Origin: RGIG8748 sp045545635
GTDB lineage: Bacteria > Bacillota > Clostridia > UMGS1810
Length of the DNA: 20,235 bases
Reading direction: 5' to 3'
Assembly (NCBI GenBank): GCA_045545635.1
Contig: JAZQBI010000191.1
Location: 1-20,235 of the forward strand
Position 1 is the first letter of the stretch. Each line of letters begins with the position of its first letter. Below are positions 1-7,841 of this stretch, piece by piece. Made by a program: the position numbers and the translations under genes. Below the pieces are notes generated by a model. It was not told where the DNA came from. It searched no databases and saw only the letters and a list, made by a program, of their open reading frames with translations.

Positions 1-36
1 CATGGATTGTACACAAAATCATCTTTAGATTGTGGA

Positions 37-65
37 TAGACAACCCAAAGAGGCTTTGATATAAT
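37..65 (+). promoter_or_regulatory. Probable sigma-70/SigA promoter for the response regulator
   Basis: A TAGACA hexamer at 37-42 (5 of 6 to TTGACA) is followed by exactly 17 bases and then a perfect TATAAT at 60-65. This lies 37 bases before the GTG start at 103. An 8-base direct repeat, TTAGATTG, occurs at 25-32 and 75-82 and flanks the promoter; it could be a regulator site or chance. The promoter is read from consensus match and spacing only. Confidence 0.7.
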
Positions 66-102
66 AATCATATGTTAGATTGCTCAGGAGGAGGGAACAG
101 GA

Positions 103-1320
103 GTGGAAAAATTAAATGTCGTTATTGTAGATGATAATATAATTGCTCTTGAAAGCATGGAGAAGCTGATGCCCTGGGCGGAAATTGGTTATAATTTGTG
201 CGGAGTTTTTTCCTGCGGTGATGATGCTTTAGAGTTTTTGAAGGGAAACAGGGTGGATGTAATTATTACAGACATATGTATGCCTAAACCAAATGGTTTG
301 GATATAGCAGATATTTGCTGGAATAAATACCCTGAAATAAGAATTATTATGGTAAGTGCATACAGGAAATTTGAGTATGCACAAAAAGCATTGCGGTACG
401 GAAATGTTGTTGACTATCTCACAAAGCCGTTGAATTACAAACGACTCACGGAGCAACTCAGTAAGATGTTTTCTGCTTCAAATAAGAATGTGTCTGCATT
501 TTCTTCCGATAACGATGTTGATATGCGTGTACAATTCTTTTCCAACATTCTGTGCGGAAATGTTCTCGAAATTAGCGAAGTGACCTCCGAATTGAAGCGA
601 CTTGGAATCGATATGGATTTGGAAAAGACACCCTGCACAATGGTTGTTTTTCATATAAAGGACTTTCAAACATTTCTCGGGAAGCATGAAAAATATAATT
701 CCGAACAGATATATCGTGCTCTGGCATCATTGTACCCGTTTTCAACTATTGATGGTTTTTTTTCTCTTGCACTTTACTCATACAGCAATGTGGTGTGGCT
801 TATATTGCATCGCAATCATAATGTTCAGACTGCAATGGAAAAATTCCAGAATTCTATGATAGAGAATTTTTCTTCCGTTTTCAACATGGAAATAGAGGTG
901 GTTCTTTGCCGTAAAACCACGCTTGCCAAGCTGATATCTGACCGCGGTGCAAATGATATTAAGGAAAACAGTGTGGCAGATGACTCTGTAATTGATATTG
1001 TAAATAAATATGTTCATGAGCACTTAAGTGAGCAGTTATCTTTGGAAAAGGTGGCAAGGCAGGTGTTTATGAGTCCTGTTTATTTCAGTGCTTATTTCAA
1101 AGACAAAACCGGCAAAAAGTTTTTAGATTACCTTACTTCCGTGAGGATGGAAAAGGCAGCAGAGCTTATTATGGATGAAGAAACACCAATGTCTATATTG
1201 GATATTTGTGATGTTATAGGTTACAATTACAAGGGATATTTCTTTAAAAAATTCAAGGAATATTTCGGTGTTACTCCTGCTCAATACAAAAATGCAAGAA
1301 AAGAAGAAAACAAAAGCTAA
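103..1320 (+). CDS. YesN-type response regulator, REC plus AraC-family HTH
   Basis: This is a DNA-binding response regulator of the kind that controls carbohydrate-use operons in Firmicutes. The receiver domain spans about residues 4-120. It has the acidic pair D10-D11, the likely phosphoacceptor D57 in an ITDICMP context, the switch residue S85 and the conserved K108 before P109. A middle region (about 130-290) resembles the variable linker of YesN proteins. A double helix-turn-helix AraC domain covers about 295-398 and ends with the typical GVTPAQYK stretch. The start is GTG with a strong AGGAGGAGGG site ending 7 bases upstream. In relatives, a YesM-type membrane histidine kinase is the partner. 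None is present here, and the window begins only about 100 bases before this gene, so the kinase may lie upstream. Regulation of the operon starting at 1794 is inferred from position. The family call is firm; the target genes are not shown. Confidence 0.93.
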   Translation: MEKLNVVIVDDNIIALESMEKLMPWAEIGYNLCGVFSCGDDALEFLKGNRVDVIITDICMPKPNGLDIADICWNKYPEIRIIMVSAYRKFEYAQKALRYGNVVDYLTKPLNYKRLTEQLSKMFSASNKNVSAFSSDNDVDMRVQFFSNILCGNVLEISEVTSELKRLGIDMDLEKTPCTMVVFHIKDFQTFLGKHEKYNSEQIYRALASLYPFSTIDGFFSLALYSYSNVVWLILHRNHNVQTAMEKFQNSMIENFSSVFNMEIEVVLCRKTTLAKLISDRGANDIKENSVADDSVIDIVNKYVHEHLSEQLSLEKVARQVFMSPVYFSAYFKDKTGKKFLDYLTSVRMEKAAELIMDEETPMSILDICDVIGYNYKGYFFKKFKEYFGVTPAQYKNARKEENKS

Positions 1321-1346
1321 AAATTATGTTATAATGAGGGTAAAAA

Positions 1347-1536
1347 ATGGAATTTGGGTATATTAAACCGTCAGAGGAAGGTATATCATCCAAACAAATC
1401 AAAAAGTACCTTGGATAAGCACAGCCCCTGCAGATAATATAAGAGAGTAAGATTTGTGCTTAATTATGCTAAGGTTGACGGAGTACAGCTATTGTCGGAG
1501 GAATACAAGAGATATGCCGCTACAAATGGACAGTAA
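1347..1536 (+). pseudogene. Remnant of a serine hydrolase (beta-lactamase-like, PF00144 type)
   Basis: Two short fragments look like the ends of a larger deletion. The first, 1347-1418, starts with ATG and reads MEFGYIKPSEEGISSKQIKK before a TAA stop. The P-x-x-x-GISS-K-x-I pattern is typical of the N-terminus of the serine hydrolases often found in glycan loci. The second, about 1438-1536 in another frame, contains VDGVQLLSEEYKRYAAT and ends at TAA. This resembles the DGxxLLSEEYxxxAT block near the C-terminal part of that family. The catalytic S-x-x-K region and most of the protein are missing, so it cannot be functional. The call rests on remembered family motifs in two short pieces and is moderately secure. 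It lies just downstream of the response regulator. Confidence 0.55.
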
Positions 1537-1562
1537 GTAAGACTGAACAATAATTTATTAAG

Positions 1563-1623
1563 AAACTACCGAATGATATTGTGAAATTTTGTGATAATTT
1601 CTTTCAGTATCATTCGGTAGTTT
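1563..1623 (+). terminator. Long perfect hairpin, probable bidirectional terminator
   Basis: The arm AAACTACCGAATGATA (1563-1578) is perfectly complementary to TATCATTCGGTAGTTT (1608-1623). This gives 16 pairs around a 29-base loop. The left arm follows an A-rich stretch and the right arm runs into a T-rich tract (TTTTGTGTTTT), as in a terminator readable from either strand. It sits after the decayed hydrolase and before the promoter at 1693, so it plausibly separates the regulator transcript from the main operon. The loop is longer than usual for an intrinsic terminator, so a mobile palindromic repeat is an alternative. Confidence 0.6.
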
Positions 1624-1692
1624 TGTGTTTTCAATAGAATTTCCGCAATTATCTTTCTTTAAATAGTGTACCAAATACCTTGAGATAGTTTA

Positions 1693-1721
1693 TTGAAGGG
1701 ATTGATTTTATACGATAAAAT
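1693..1721 (+). promoter_or_regulatory. Probable promoter of the main glycan operon
   Basis: TTGAAG at 1693-1698 (4 of 6 to consensus), a 17-base spacer and TAAAAT at 1716-1721 (5 of 6) form a SigA-like promoter. It lies about 70 bases before the GTG at 1794 and just after the hairpin at 1563-1623. It is the best promoter candidate for the gene run that follows. No recognisable catabolite-repression (cre) site was seen near it. Confidence 0.55.
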
Positions 1722-1727
1722 ATAAGT

Positions 1728-1755
1728 AACGAAGCTGCTTAGTAGAAGGTTCGTT
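1728..1755 (+). promoter_or_regulatory. Imperfect palindrome in the operon leader
   Basis: AACGAA (1728-1733) and TTCGTT (1750-1755) are exact inverted repeats. Inside them CTGCT and AGAAG also pair, with one mismatch, around a TAGT loop. It begins a few bases after the -10 box, so it would lie at the 5' end of the transcript or cover the start site. It could be an operator or an RNA stem; the sequence does not decide which. Confidence 0.35.
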
Positions 1756-1793
1756 GATTTACTTGAAAATACATTGCCGGAGAGTGAATAAGT

Positions 1794-3134
1794 GTGAAAA
1801 CAGAAGAGTTTGGTATTATAGCAGATGGACAGACAATCGAAACTCAAAAAATTCAGCAAGCAATTGACAACTGTGCAGAAAACGGAGAGGTGCTTGTATT
1901 CACTTCAGGAGTATACAAGACCGGAACGCTGTTTCTTAGAGATAATTCCAGAATAATTTTGGAAAAGGGTGCGGAGATTTCCGGCATACCGAATCTTGAG
2001 CATTTTTCAAACTATGGCGGCACCTTCGTTGATGCAGTCGGCATCATACGCGGAAAGGCATTACTGGTTGCAAATAATGTCAAAAACATAGAGCTTTCCG
2101 GTAACGGTAAAATCTGCGGAAACGGTGGCTTGTATGAGAAAAAGTTCAAGGAAAAACCTTTTTTGGTACGCTTTGTAAATTGCGAGGGCATACGAGTTTC
2201 CGGTGTTACTATGACGGAGTCAATATCGTGGTGTTTTCATATAGACAAGTGCAAAGATGTACATGTGGACTCAATCAAGATTTACAATCGTTGCAGCGGA
2301 AATAATGACGGCATAGATATCGATTCCTCGGAGAATGTTCTTATAGAAAATTGCGATGTGTCGAGTGAAGACGATGCAATATGTTTAAAGTCGACATCAC
2401 GCAGAATTTGCAAAAATATCTGTATAAAAAACTGCCGTGTTTCATCCGATTGTGCGGGTTTCAAGATTGGAACAGAGTCAGTAGGCGATTTTGAAAATGT
2501 TACATGCGAGGATTGTGAGTTTTATGATGTGTATGCATGTGGAATTAAAATAACTCCTGCAGATGGTGCCGTTGTGCGAAATGTAAAGATAAAAAATGTT
2601 AAAATGACAAACTGCACCGGTCCAATATTTGTTTCAGCAAGCTTGCGAAACAGAGCGTATGCAGGAGAAAGCAGGTCAACACCATCGGGAATAATAAACC
2701 TTGAGATAGAAAATCTCAAGGCAGATGTAATAAAGGGTAAACCCAAGGGAAGCTACATGGTCGAAATAGACGGCGGTAAGCCGACTGATTCTGAAGAGTA
2801 TCTTAATACATTGTATGATTACAATGGATGGTGTGAAGGTCTTGGCGGCATTATAATATCAGGTTCAACGAAGTCATATGCGGAAAATATTATTTTCAAA
2901 AATCTCGATATAAATCTGCCGGGCGGATTTAAAGACGACAATCACAAATTCAAGGTTCGTGAAATGGGTTTTTTGTATCCTGAGTATCATCGTCTTGATC
3001 CTGTTCCTGCAAAGGGTATATATGTAAGGCACGCTCAAAATGTCACCTTTGAAAATATAAGGCTTACATACAAAGAGGAAGATATAAGGCAGGAAATTTT
3101 TACAGAAGATGCCAAAAACGTAAGAATTTTATAA
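1794..3134 (+). CDS. Cytoplasmic GH28-family-like (polygalacturonase-fold) glycosidase
   Basis: This is a right-handed beta-helix protein of the GH28 (polygalacturonase) family, 446 aa, normal for the family. The N-terminus has the usual ADG...IQQAID opening and a GVYKTGTLFL segment. Catalytic-type acids are present: N170-N171-D172-G173 matches the NTDG motif, and S-E-D193-D194 matches the DD pair. The expected G-H-G site is replaced: C220-A221-G222 precedes FKIGTES, so the histidine is missing. The RIK motif appears as G250-I251-K252-I253, keeping only the lysine. No signal peptide exists, and an in-frame TGA just upstream (1785-1787) rules out a longer start, so it should be cytoplasmic. 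It would act on imported oligosaccharides. The start is GTG with GGAGAG at 1779-1784. It is the first gene after the promoter at 1693, 48 bases before the oxidoreductase. The fold is firm; galacturonide specificity is inferred. Confidence 0.88.
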   Translation: MKTEEFGIIADGQTIETQKIQQAIDNCAENGEVLVFTSGVYKTGTLFLRDNSRIILEKGAEISGIPNLEHFSNYGGTFVDAVGIIRGKALLVANNVKNIELSGNGKICGNGGLYEKKFKEKPFLVRFVNCEGIRVSGVTMTESISWCFHIDKCKDVHVDSIKIYNRCSGNNDGIDIDSSENVLIENCDVSSEDDAICLKSTSRRICKNICIKNCRVSSDCAGFKIGTESVGDFENVTCEDCEFYDVYACGIKITPADGAVVRNVKIKNVKMTNCTGPIFVSASLRNRAYAGESRSTPSGIINLEIENLKADVIKGKPKGSYMVEIDGGKPTDSEEYLNTLYDYNGWCEGLGGIIISGSTKSYAENIIFKNLDINLPGGFKDDNHKFKVREMGFLYPEYHRLDPVPAKGIYVRHAQNVTFENIRLTYKEEDIRQEIFTEDAKNVRIL

Positions 3135-3182
3135 ACAGAGTTCAAATTTCTAAAATATCTATTGACAGGAAGGTAGTAAGTT

Positions 3183-4436
3183 ATGAATCAAATTATCAAA
3201 ATAGGAATTGTAGGAGTTATGAGAGGCGACTTTGCAGCTAATGCTGTGCTTCAGATGCAGGATGAAGCTGAGATAGTTGCGTTTTGTGATAAAAACGAAA
3301 AGGAGCTTAACTACAGACGCAAGAAATTTCCCAATGCAAAATTCTTTACTGATTTTGATGAATTTCTCGAAACGGAAATGGACGCCGTGGTGCTTTGCAA
3401 TTACTTTCATGAGCATGCAGAGCTTGCAATGAAGGCAATGAACAAGGGAGTAGCGGTTCTTAGTGAAACTACCGCGGCACCATCACTTGGAGCATGTCTT
3501 GATCTTGTAGAGTGTGCCGAGAGAAACAATGCAAAATATATGCTTGCGGTTAACTGCATATACTTCAAGGCGTTTACCGATATGAGAAAGAGGATAGCAA
3601 GCAAGGAATACGGCAATGTGGTTTTTGCCGATGCTGAGTATTCTCATGCAGCTTCGTGGGATTGGACAGCAGAAAAGGTTGATGTTGAAAACATAACCCA
3701 TTGGAGACAGATTATGCCTGCGTGCTATTACAATATGCACACATTGGGACCACTTATGTTTCTTACAGGTACAATGCCGAAAAAAGTCATAGGCAAAGCA
3801 GTGAGAGGAATAAGAAACAGTTATGCGACAGATACGATAAAGAGTTTTTCTTTAGTCGAAATGGATGATGGCTCGGTATTCAACACAACAGGTTGCGACG
3901 CATGCGGTACAACGGGCAGATGGTTTCGTGTGGCTTGTGAATGTGGCAATTTTGAAACAAAAAGGGATGACGAAACTCCAACATCTTTTATAGAAACAGG
4001 TCATCGTTACAATGACCAGCGGATTCTGTTTCCGGATTGGGATTATCCCGAGGATGCTACATACGAAGACAAATACTTTATAAACAAAAAGGCAGAAAAT
4101 TCAGGTCATGGTGGCATAGATTTTTTTGTTGTGTATCATTTTCTCAGGTATTTAAGAGGTGAGGAAGATGCGTATTTTGATGTTTATCGTGCGACCGCAC
4201 TTTCTGCAGCAGGAATTTTGTCATGGTGCAGTACAATAGAAAACAGCGTTCAGCTTGATATACCGGATTTCAAAGATAAAATTGCAAGAGAAAAAGTGCG
4301 TGGCGACTATCGTACACCTATTGGAATGAATAGTTCTGAAAGGAGTCTTCCCTATGCTATCGGTGATGTGCAACCGTCGGTGTCTACCGAAATGTCTAAT
4401 GCCAAGAGAACAAAGGGAAGCACAACGAGTTTATAA
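3183..4436 (+). CDS. Gfo/Idh/MocA-family NAD(P)-dependent oxidoreductase
   Basis: This is a dinucleotide-dependent sugar or sugar-derivative oxidoreductase. The N-terminal Rossmann strand and loop read KIGIVGVMRGDFAAN (residues 6-20) with glycines at 8, 11 and 15. The second strand has AFCDKN. The motif usually written E-K-P appears as E95-T96-T97 in GVAVLSETTAAP, so the catalytic-type lysine is absent. A CYYNMHTLGPL stretch around H186 keeps the histidine expected in the second catalytic region. The 417-aa length fits the family. The ATG has an AGGAAGG ribosome site. It is 48 bases after the GH28-like gene and has no obvious promoter of its own, so co-transcription is likely. Its position suggests a role in converting the released sugar, but the substrate and the direction of reaction cannot be read from sequence. 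Confidence 0.88.
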   Translation: MNQIIKIGIVGVMRGDFAANAVLQMQDEAEIVAFCDKNEKELNYRRKKFPNAKFFTDFDEFLETEMDAVVLCNYFHEHAELAMKAMNKGVAVLSETTAAPSLGACLDLVECAERNNAKYMLAVNCIYFKAFTDMRKRIASKEYGNVVFADAEYSHAASWDWTAEKVDVENITHWRQIMPACYYNMHTLGPLMFLTGTMPKKVIGKAVRGIRNSYATDTIKSFSLVEMDDGSVFNTTGCDACGTTGRWFRVACECGNFETKRDDETPTSFIETGHRYNDQRILFPDWDYPEDATYEDKYFINKKAENSGHGGIDFFVVYHFLRYLRGEEDAYFDVYRATALSAAGILSWCSTIENSVQLDIPDFKDKIAREKVRGDYRTPIGMNSSERSLPYAIGDVQPSVSTEMSNAKRTKGSTTSL

Positions 4437-4476
4437 GTATTTGTGAGTGTTTTAACGATACAAAGGCACAAAATAC
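4437..4476 (+). promoter_or_regulatory. Intercistronic stem-loop after the oxidoreductase gene
   Basis: GTATTTGTG (4437-4445), immediately after the TAA stop, pairs with CACAAAATAC (4467-4476) with one bulged A and a 21-base loop. There is no T-tract after it, so it is not a clear intrinsic terminator. It could be an RNA-processing or stability element that sets transporter mRNA levels. The rest of the 99-base gap (4477-4535) shows only the AAAGGTGA ribosome site; a TATACT at 4502 has no matching -35. Confidence 0.3.
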
Positions 4477-4535
4477 GCACCCCAAACAGGTTCGATATTA
4501 ATATACTGTGCAAAATAGAAAGGTGATGTAATAAA

Positions 4536-5492
4536 ATGGCTAAACAAAAAATCATAGGAAGGACAGACATAAAAGCCCCCAAGCTGAAAAGAAAAGGCAA
4601 TATTGATAATTTTCAGCTTTGTACTTTGGCAATTCTGCCTTTGGTACTTGTGTTTGTTTTTTGTTATCTTCCTATGTGCGGTATAATAATTGCTTTCAAG
4701 GATTACAACTATGCAGACGGAATTTTTGGTTGTCCATGGAGCGGATTTGAAAATTTTGAATTGCTTCTTACTTCAAATGTTTTTGCAAGAATAACCAAAA
4801 ACACGCTTCTTAACAACACTATTATGATTTTGGTAGGAACTTTTGCTTCGGTGCTTGTTGCTTTGTCGCTTTTCAAGCTTCGCAGCAGAAATGCAACCAA
4901 AGTGTACCAGACCGTGTTTATTACACCACATTTTCTTTCGTGGGTTGTAGTGGCATATATGGCATATTCTATATTGCATCCCATCAATGGTAGTTTAAAT
5001 GGACTTCTTGTTGCACTTGGCTTTGATAAGGTAGATTGGTATTCAAAACCGGAGGCATGGCCGACAATACTTACGACTGCCTTTGTATGGAAACATGTCG
5101 GTATGGATTCGGTGCTCTATTATGCAACGCTTATGAGCGTGGATACCTCGATGGTGGAAGCTGCACAGGTTGATGGTGCAAACAGAAGACAGGTTGACAG
5201 ATACATTATGATTCCTTGCCTTGCAGGCATTATGTGCTTGCAGCTTATACTCAAGGTTGGCGGTATATTCAGAGCAGATTTTGGTTTGTTCTATCAGGTA
5301 CCACGAAATGTCGGTGCATTGTACAGCACAACAGATGTTATTGATACATACATTTTCCGTGCAATGAGAGTGGATGGTGATATGGGAGTCTCTGCCGCAA
5401 CAGGACTTTTGCAGTCGGTTGTCGGCTTCGTACTTGTTCTGTTTACAAATTATATTGTAGGCAAGATAGATGAAGAAAAAACATTACTGTAA
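4536..5492 (+). CDS. ABC sugar transporter permease, LplB/YteP type
   Basis: This is a polytopic inner-membrane permease (318 aa) of a carbohydrate-uptake ABC transporter in the family of Bacillus LplB/YteP, which moves complex or oligomeric sugars. The first membrane segment is at about residues 30-54 and several more follow, as expected for six. The cytoplasmic EAA loop that docks the ATPase is clear: E208-A209-A210 QVD213-G214-A215, then IMIPCLAGIM. The N-terminus is basic and cytoplasmic. The start ATG is preceded by AAAGGTGA. It is followed 11 bases later by the partner permease. No ATP-binding subunit is encoded nearby. Firmicute systems of this type usually share a general MsmX-like ATPase encoded elsewhere, and that is inferred here. 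Confidence 0.94.
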   Translation: MAKQKIIGRTDIKAPKLKRKGNIDNFQLCTLAILPLVLVFVFCYLPMCGIIIAFKDYNYADGIFGCPWSGFENFELLLTSNVFARITKNTLLNNTIMILVGTFASVLVALSLFKLRSRNATKVYQTVFITPHFLSWVVVAYMAYSILHPINGSLNGLLVALGFDKVDWYSKPEAWPTILTTAFVWKHVGMDSVLYYATLMSVDTSMVEAAQVDGANRRQVDRYIMIPCLAGIMCLQLILKVGGIFRADFGLFYQVPRNVGALYSTTDVIDTYIFRAMRVDGDMGVSAATGLLQSVVGFVLVLFTNYIVGKIDEEKTLL

Positions 5493-5503
5493 GGAGGATT
5501 ATA

Positions 5504-6382
5504 ATGAAGAAATTAAAAGAACTTCAATTAGGAAGAAATTTGAGTTTCATAGCTTTGAGTATTCTCATTATATACCCTCTGCTTATGGTTCTTGCAATAT
5601 CGCTTTCTAACGAAGCAGATGTTTCAAAATACGGTTATTTGTTGATTCCCAAGAGGATTGACTTTGCGGCATATGAATATGTATTTCAAAATCCAATCAA
5701 GGTTTTAAATGCATATAAGGTAACAGCTATTTTTTCATTTGCTACAATGGTTCTCGGAGTACTTCTTATGACTATGGTGGCATATCCTTTGTCAACCAAG
5801 TGGTTTAAGCCAAGAAAATATGTCAATTTTTATTTGTATTTCACAATGCTGTTTTCGGGCGGTATGGTGCCATCTTACATACTTATAACAAGATATCTCC
5901 AGTTGGATGATACAATCTGGGTGTATATTCTTCCGTCGCTTATAAGTCCATGGTATGTTTTTATGATAAGAACCTTCTTTGCAGCTTTGCCGGAGGAAAT
6001 GCTCGAAGCTGTCAAAATAGACGGTGGCAGCCAGTATACCTTGTATTTCAGATTTGTAATTCCGCTTTCAAAACCGGTTATAGCAACAATAAGCCTGTTT
6101 ATGTTTTTGGCAAAGTGGAATGACTGGTCAACACCTATGCTTTATATAAATGACAGTGAACTGTTCAGTTTGCAGTATCTTTTGCAGGATATTATGCAAA
6201 ACATTGCTCTTATACAAAGTGGAACAGATCAGGCATCCTTACTTCTCAATATGGAGGAGATTCCCACAGAGACGGTGAGGATGGCTATGGCAATAATTGT
6301 TGCAGGCCCCGCACTTCTTATATTTCCGTTTTTCCAGAAGTATTTTGTAAAAGGTCTTACGGTAGGTAGTGTAAAGGGTTAA
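5504..6382 (+). CDS. ABC sugar transporter permease, YtcP/UgpE type
   Basis: This is the second permease (292 aa) of the same importer. The membrane segments include residues 14-33, 73-95 and 108-128. The EAA-like loop reads E168-A169-V170 KID173-G174-G175, followed by FVIPLSKPVIAT, the usual pattern for the YtcP/AraQ-type partner of LplB permeases. A strong AAGGAGG site precedes the ATG. Only 11 bases separate it from the first permease and 29 from the binding protein. The order permease, permease, binding protein is the standard arrangement for this transporter class. Confidence 0.94.
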   Translation: MKKLKELQLGRNLSFIALSILIIYPLLMVLAISLSNEADVSKYGYLLIPKRIDFAAYEYVFQNPIKVLNAYKVTAIFSFATMVLGVLLMTMVAYPLSTKWFKPRKYVNFYLYFTMLFSGGMVPSYILITRYLQLDDTIWVYILPSLISPWYVFMIRTFFAALPEEMLEAVKIDGGSQYTLYFRFVIPLSKPVIATISLFMFLAKWNDWSTPMLYINDSELFSLQYLLQDIMQNIALIQSGTDQASLLLNMEEIPTETVRMAMAIIVAGPALLIFPFFQKYFVKGLTVGSVKG

Positions 6383-6411
6383 TATATAAAAAATTAAAGG
6401 AGGAAAAAGAA

Positions 6412-7827
6412 ATGAAGTTAAAGAAATTATTGGTACTTTTAATGGTAGGTGTGATACTTGTTCTCACATCAGCGTGCGATAAGGGAAAGGGGGATGCTGA
6501 CGAAGGCATAACTCTTACTTGGCTTGTACCGGGTGAGGAACAAGCTGACACTGCACTTGTCCTTGAAGAAGCAAACAAAATTATTGAGCCTGCAATCGGC
6601 GCAAAACTCAATATTGAATTTATAAGCTCATCTTCGTTTTCCGAGAAACTTAAGATGAGTATGGCATCCGGCGGAAATTTTGATTTATGCTTTACTTCCA
6701 ATTGGCTTAATCCATTTGAAAACGCTGCAACAAATGGCGGATACTATGACATTACAAATATGATTAGCGATGAACTCAAGGCAGTAATGCCGGATAAAGT
6801 TTGGGAAGCTGCAAAAATCAAAGGAAAGCTCTACGCAGTACCGAATAATCAGGTTATGTTTTCCAGAATGGCAGTCGGCGTAAGAACAGATCTTATAGAA
6901 AAGTATGATTTTGATCTTAGCAAGATTAAAAAAATGGATGATATTGAGCCTATTTTAGAAGTTATCAAGAAAAATGAGCCTGATCTTTATCCCTACAATG
7001 CAAGACACGGTTCAAAGCTGTGGTTCTGGGATAAATACACCAATATTGGTATTGACTGGATATGTGTTGATAACAAGACAAACAAGGTGTTTAAGACATA
7101 CGAAACAAAGGAATATAAATATGCAGAAGCAAAGCTCAGAGACTGGTACAAAAAAGGCTATATCCGTGCTGATTTTGCAAGTGCAGAAAGAGACAACAAT
7201 GTAACAGATGTTCAGCAGGGTAAATATGCAGTTATAACAAACTCATGGAAACCCGGTATGGAAGAGCTCCTTACAGGTGTCCACTATACATATCAGCCGA
7301 TAACAGAAGCAAGGTTTGGTACTCCCACTGCTGCTATGACAGCTATAAGTGCTACTTGTAAGTATCCCGAAAAGGCAATGGAACTCATTACTCTTATGAA
7401 TACAAATGTAGAATTATATAATCTCATTTGCTATGGTATAGAAGGTAAGCATTATACTTTAAATGAAGAAAATAAGATAGTACTTAACAAAACATCAGGA
7501 TACAAGCCTCAGGGCGACTGGAAGTACGGCAATCAGTTCAATGCATATCTCACTGAGGGTCTGGCTGATGATGTATGGACAGAGACAGAGCGCATGAATG
7601 AAGAAGCTGCTGTATATCCCATATCAACTTTCAGATTTGATGATGAAAATGTAGACAAAGAGTATTCTCAGGTAGTTGCGGTAGTTGATGAATATGCAGA
7701 TTCCATTACCGTTAAGGATGTTGCAGAATACGAAAGAAAAAGGAATAGGTCCTTGGAAGAAAGTGGCTTCCAAAAGGTATTTGAAGAAGTTAAAAAGCAA
7801 GTGGCAGAACATGTGAAAAATCAGTAA
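6412..7827 (+). CDS. Extracytoplasmic sugar-binding lipoprotein (LipO/YtcQ type, DUF3502)
   Basis: This is the solute-binding component of the ABC importer, 471 aa, tethered to the outer face of the membrane. The signal peptide ends in a clear lipobox, L18-T19-S20-A21-C22, so C22 should be lipidated and become residue 1. The mature protein follows the type I solute-binding fold: TLTWLVPGEE early, then KLKMSMASGGNFDLCF. The C-terminal part contains a GDWKYGNQFNAY stretch like that of DUF3502 domains found in LipO/YtcQ proteins. The start has AAAGGAGG upstream. It follows the two permeases by 29 bases and precedes the first exported enzyme by 14, consistent with one transcript. Ligands in this family are usually complex oligosaccharides; the specific one here is unknown. 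Confidence 0.93.
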   Translation: MKLKKLLVLLMVGVILVLTSACDKGKGDADEGITLTWLVPGEEQADTALVLEEANKIIEPAIGAKLNIEFISSSSFSEKLKMSMASGGNFDLCFTSNWLNPFENAATNGGYYDITNMISDELKAVMPDKVWEAAKIKGKLYAVPNNQVMFSRMAVGVRTDLIEKYDFDLSKIKKMDDIEPILEVIKKNEPDLYPYNARHGSKLWFWDKYTNIGIDWICVDNKTNKVFKTYETKEYKYAEAKLRDWYKKGYIRADFASAERDNNVTDVQQGKYAVITNSWKPGMEELLTGVHYTYQPITEARFGTPTAAMTAISATCKYPEKAMELITLMNTNVELYNLICYGIEGKHYTLNEENKIVLNKTSGYKPQGDWKYGNQFNAYLTEGLADDVWTETERMNEEAAVYPISTFRFDDENVDKEYSQVVAVVDEYADSITVKDVAEYERKRNRSLEESGFQKVFEEVKKQVAEHVKNQ

Positions 7828-7841
7828 AAAGGAAGTAAGCA

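Noticed and set aside
1..39. Possible C-terminal tail of an upstream gene (12 codons then TAG)
   Set aside because: The short peptide does not resemble the end of a histidine kinase or another known family, and it runs into the -35 box of the promoter.
1624..1793. Catabolite-repression (cre) site near the main promoter
   Set aside because: No stretch with the needed TGNAANCGNTNNCA pattern and central CG was found.
1659..1859. 66-codon minus-strand frame in the intergenic region
   Set aside because: It overlaps the promoter, leader and start of the GH28-like gene, and its Phe/Ser/Leu-rich product is typical of AT-rich non-coding DNA.
4479..4507. Possible promoter before the permease genes (TATACT at 4502-4507)
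   Set aside because: No -35-like hexamer is found at a normal distance, so I do not call a separate promoter.
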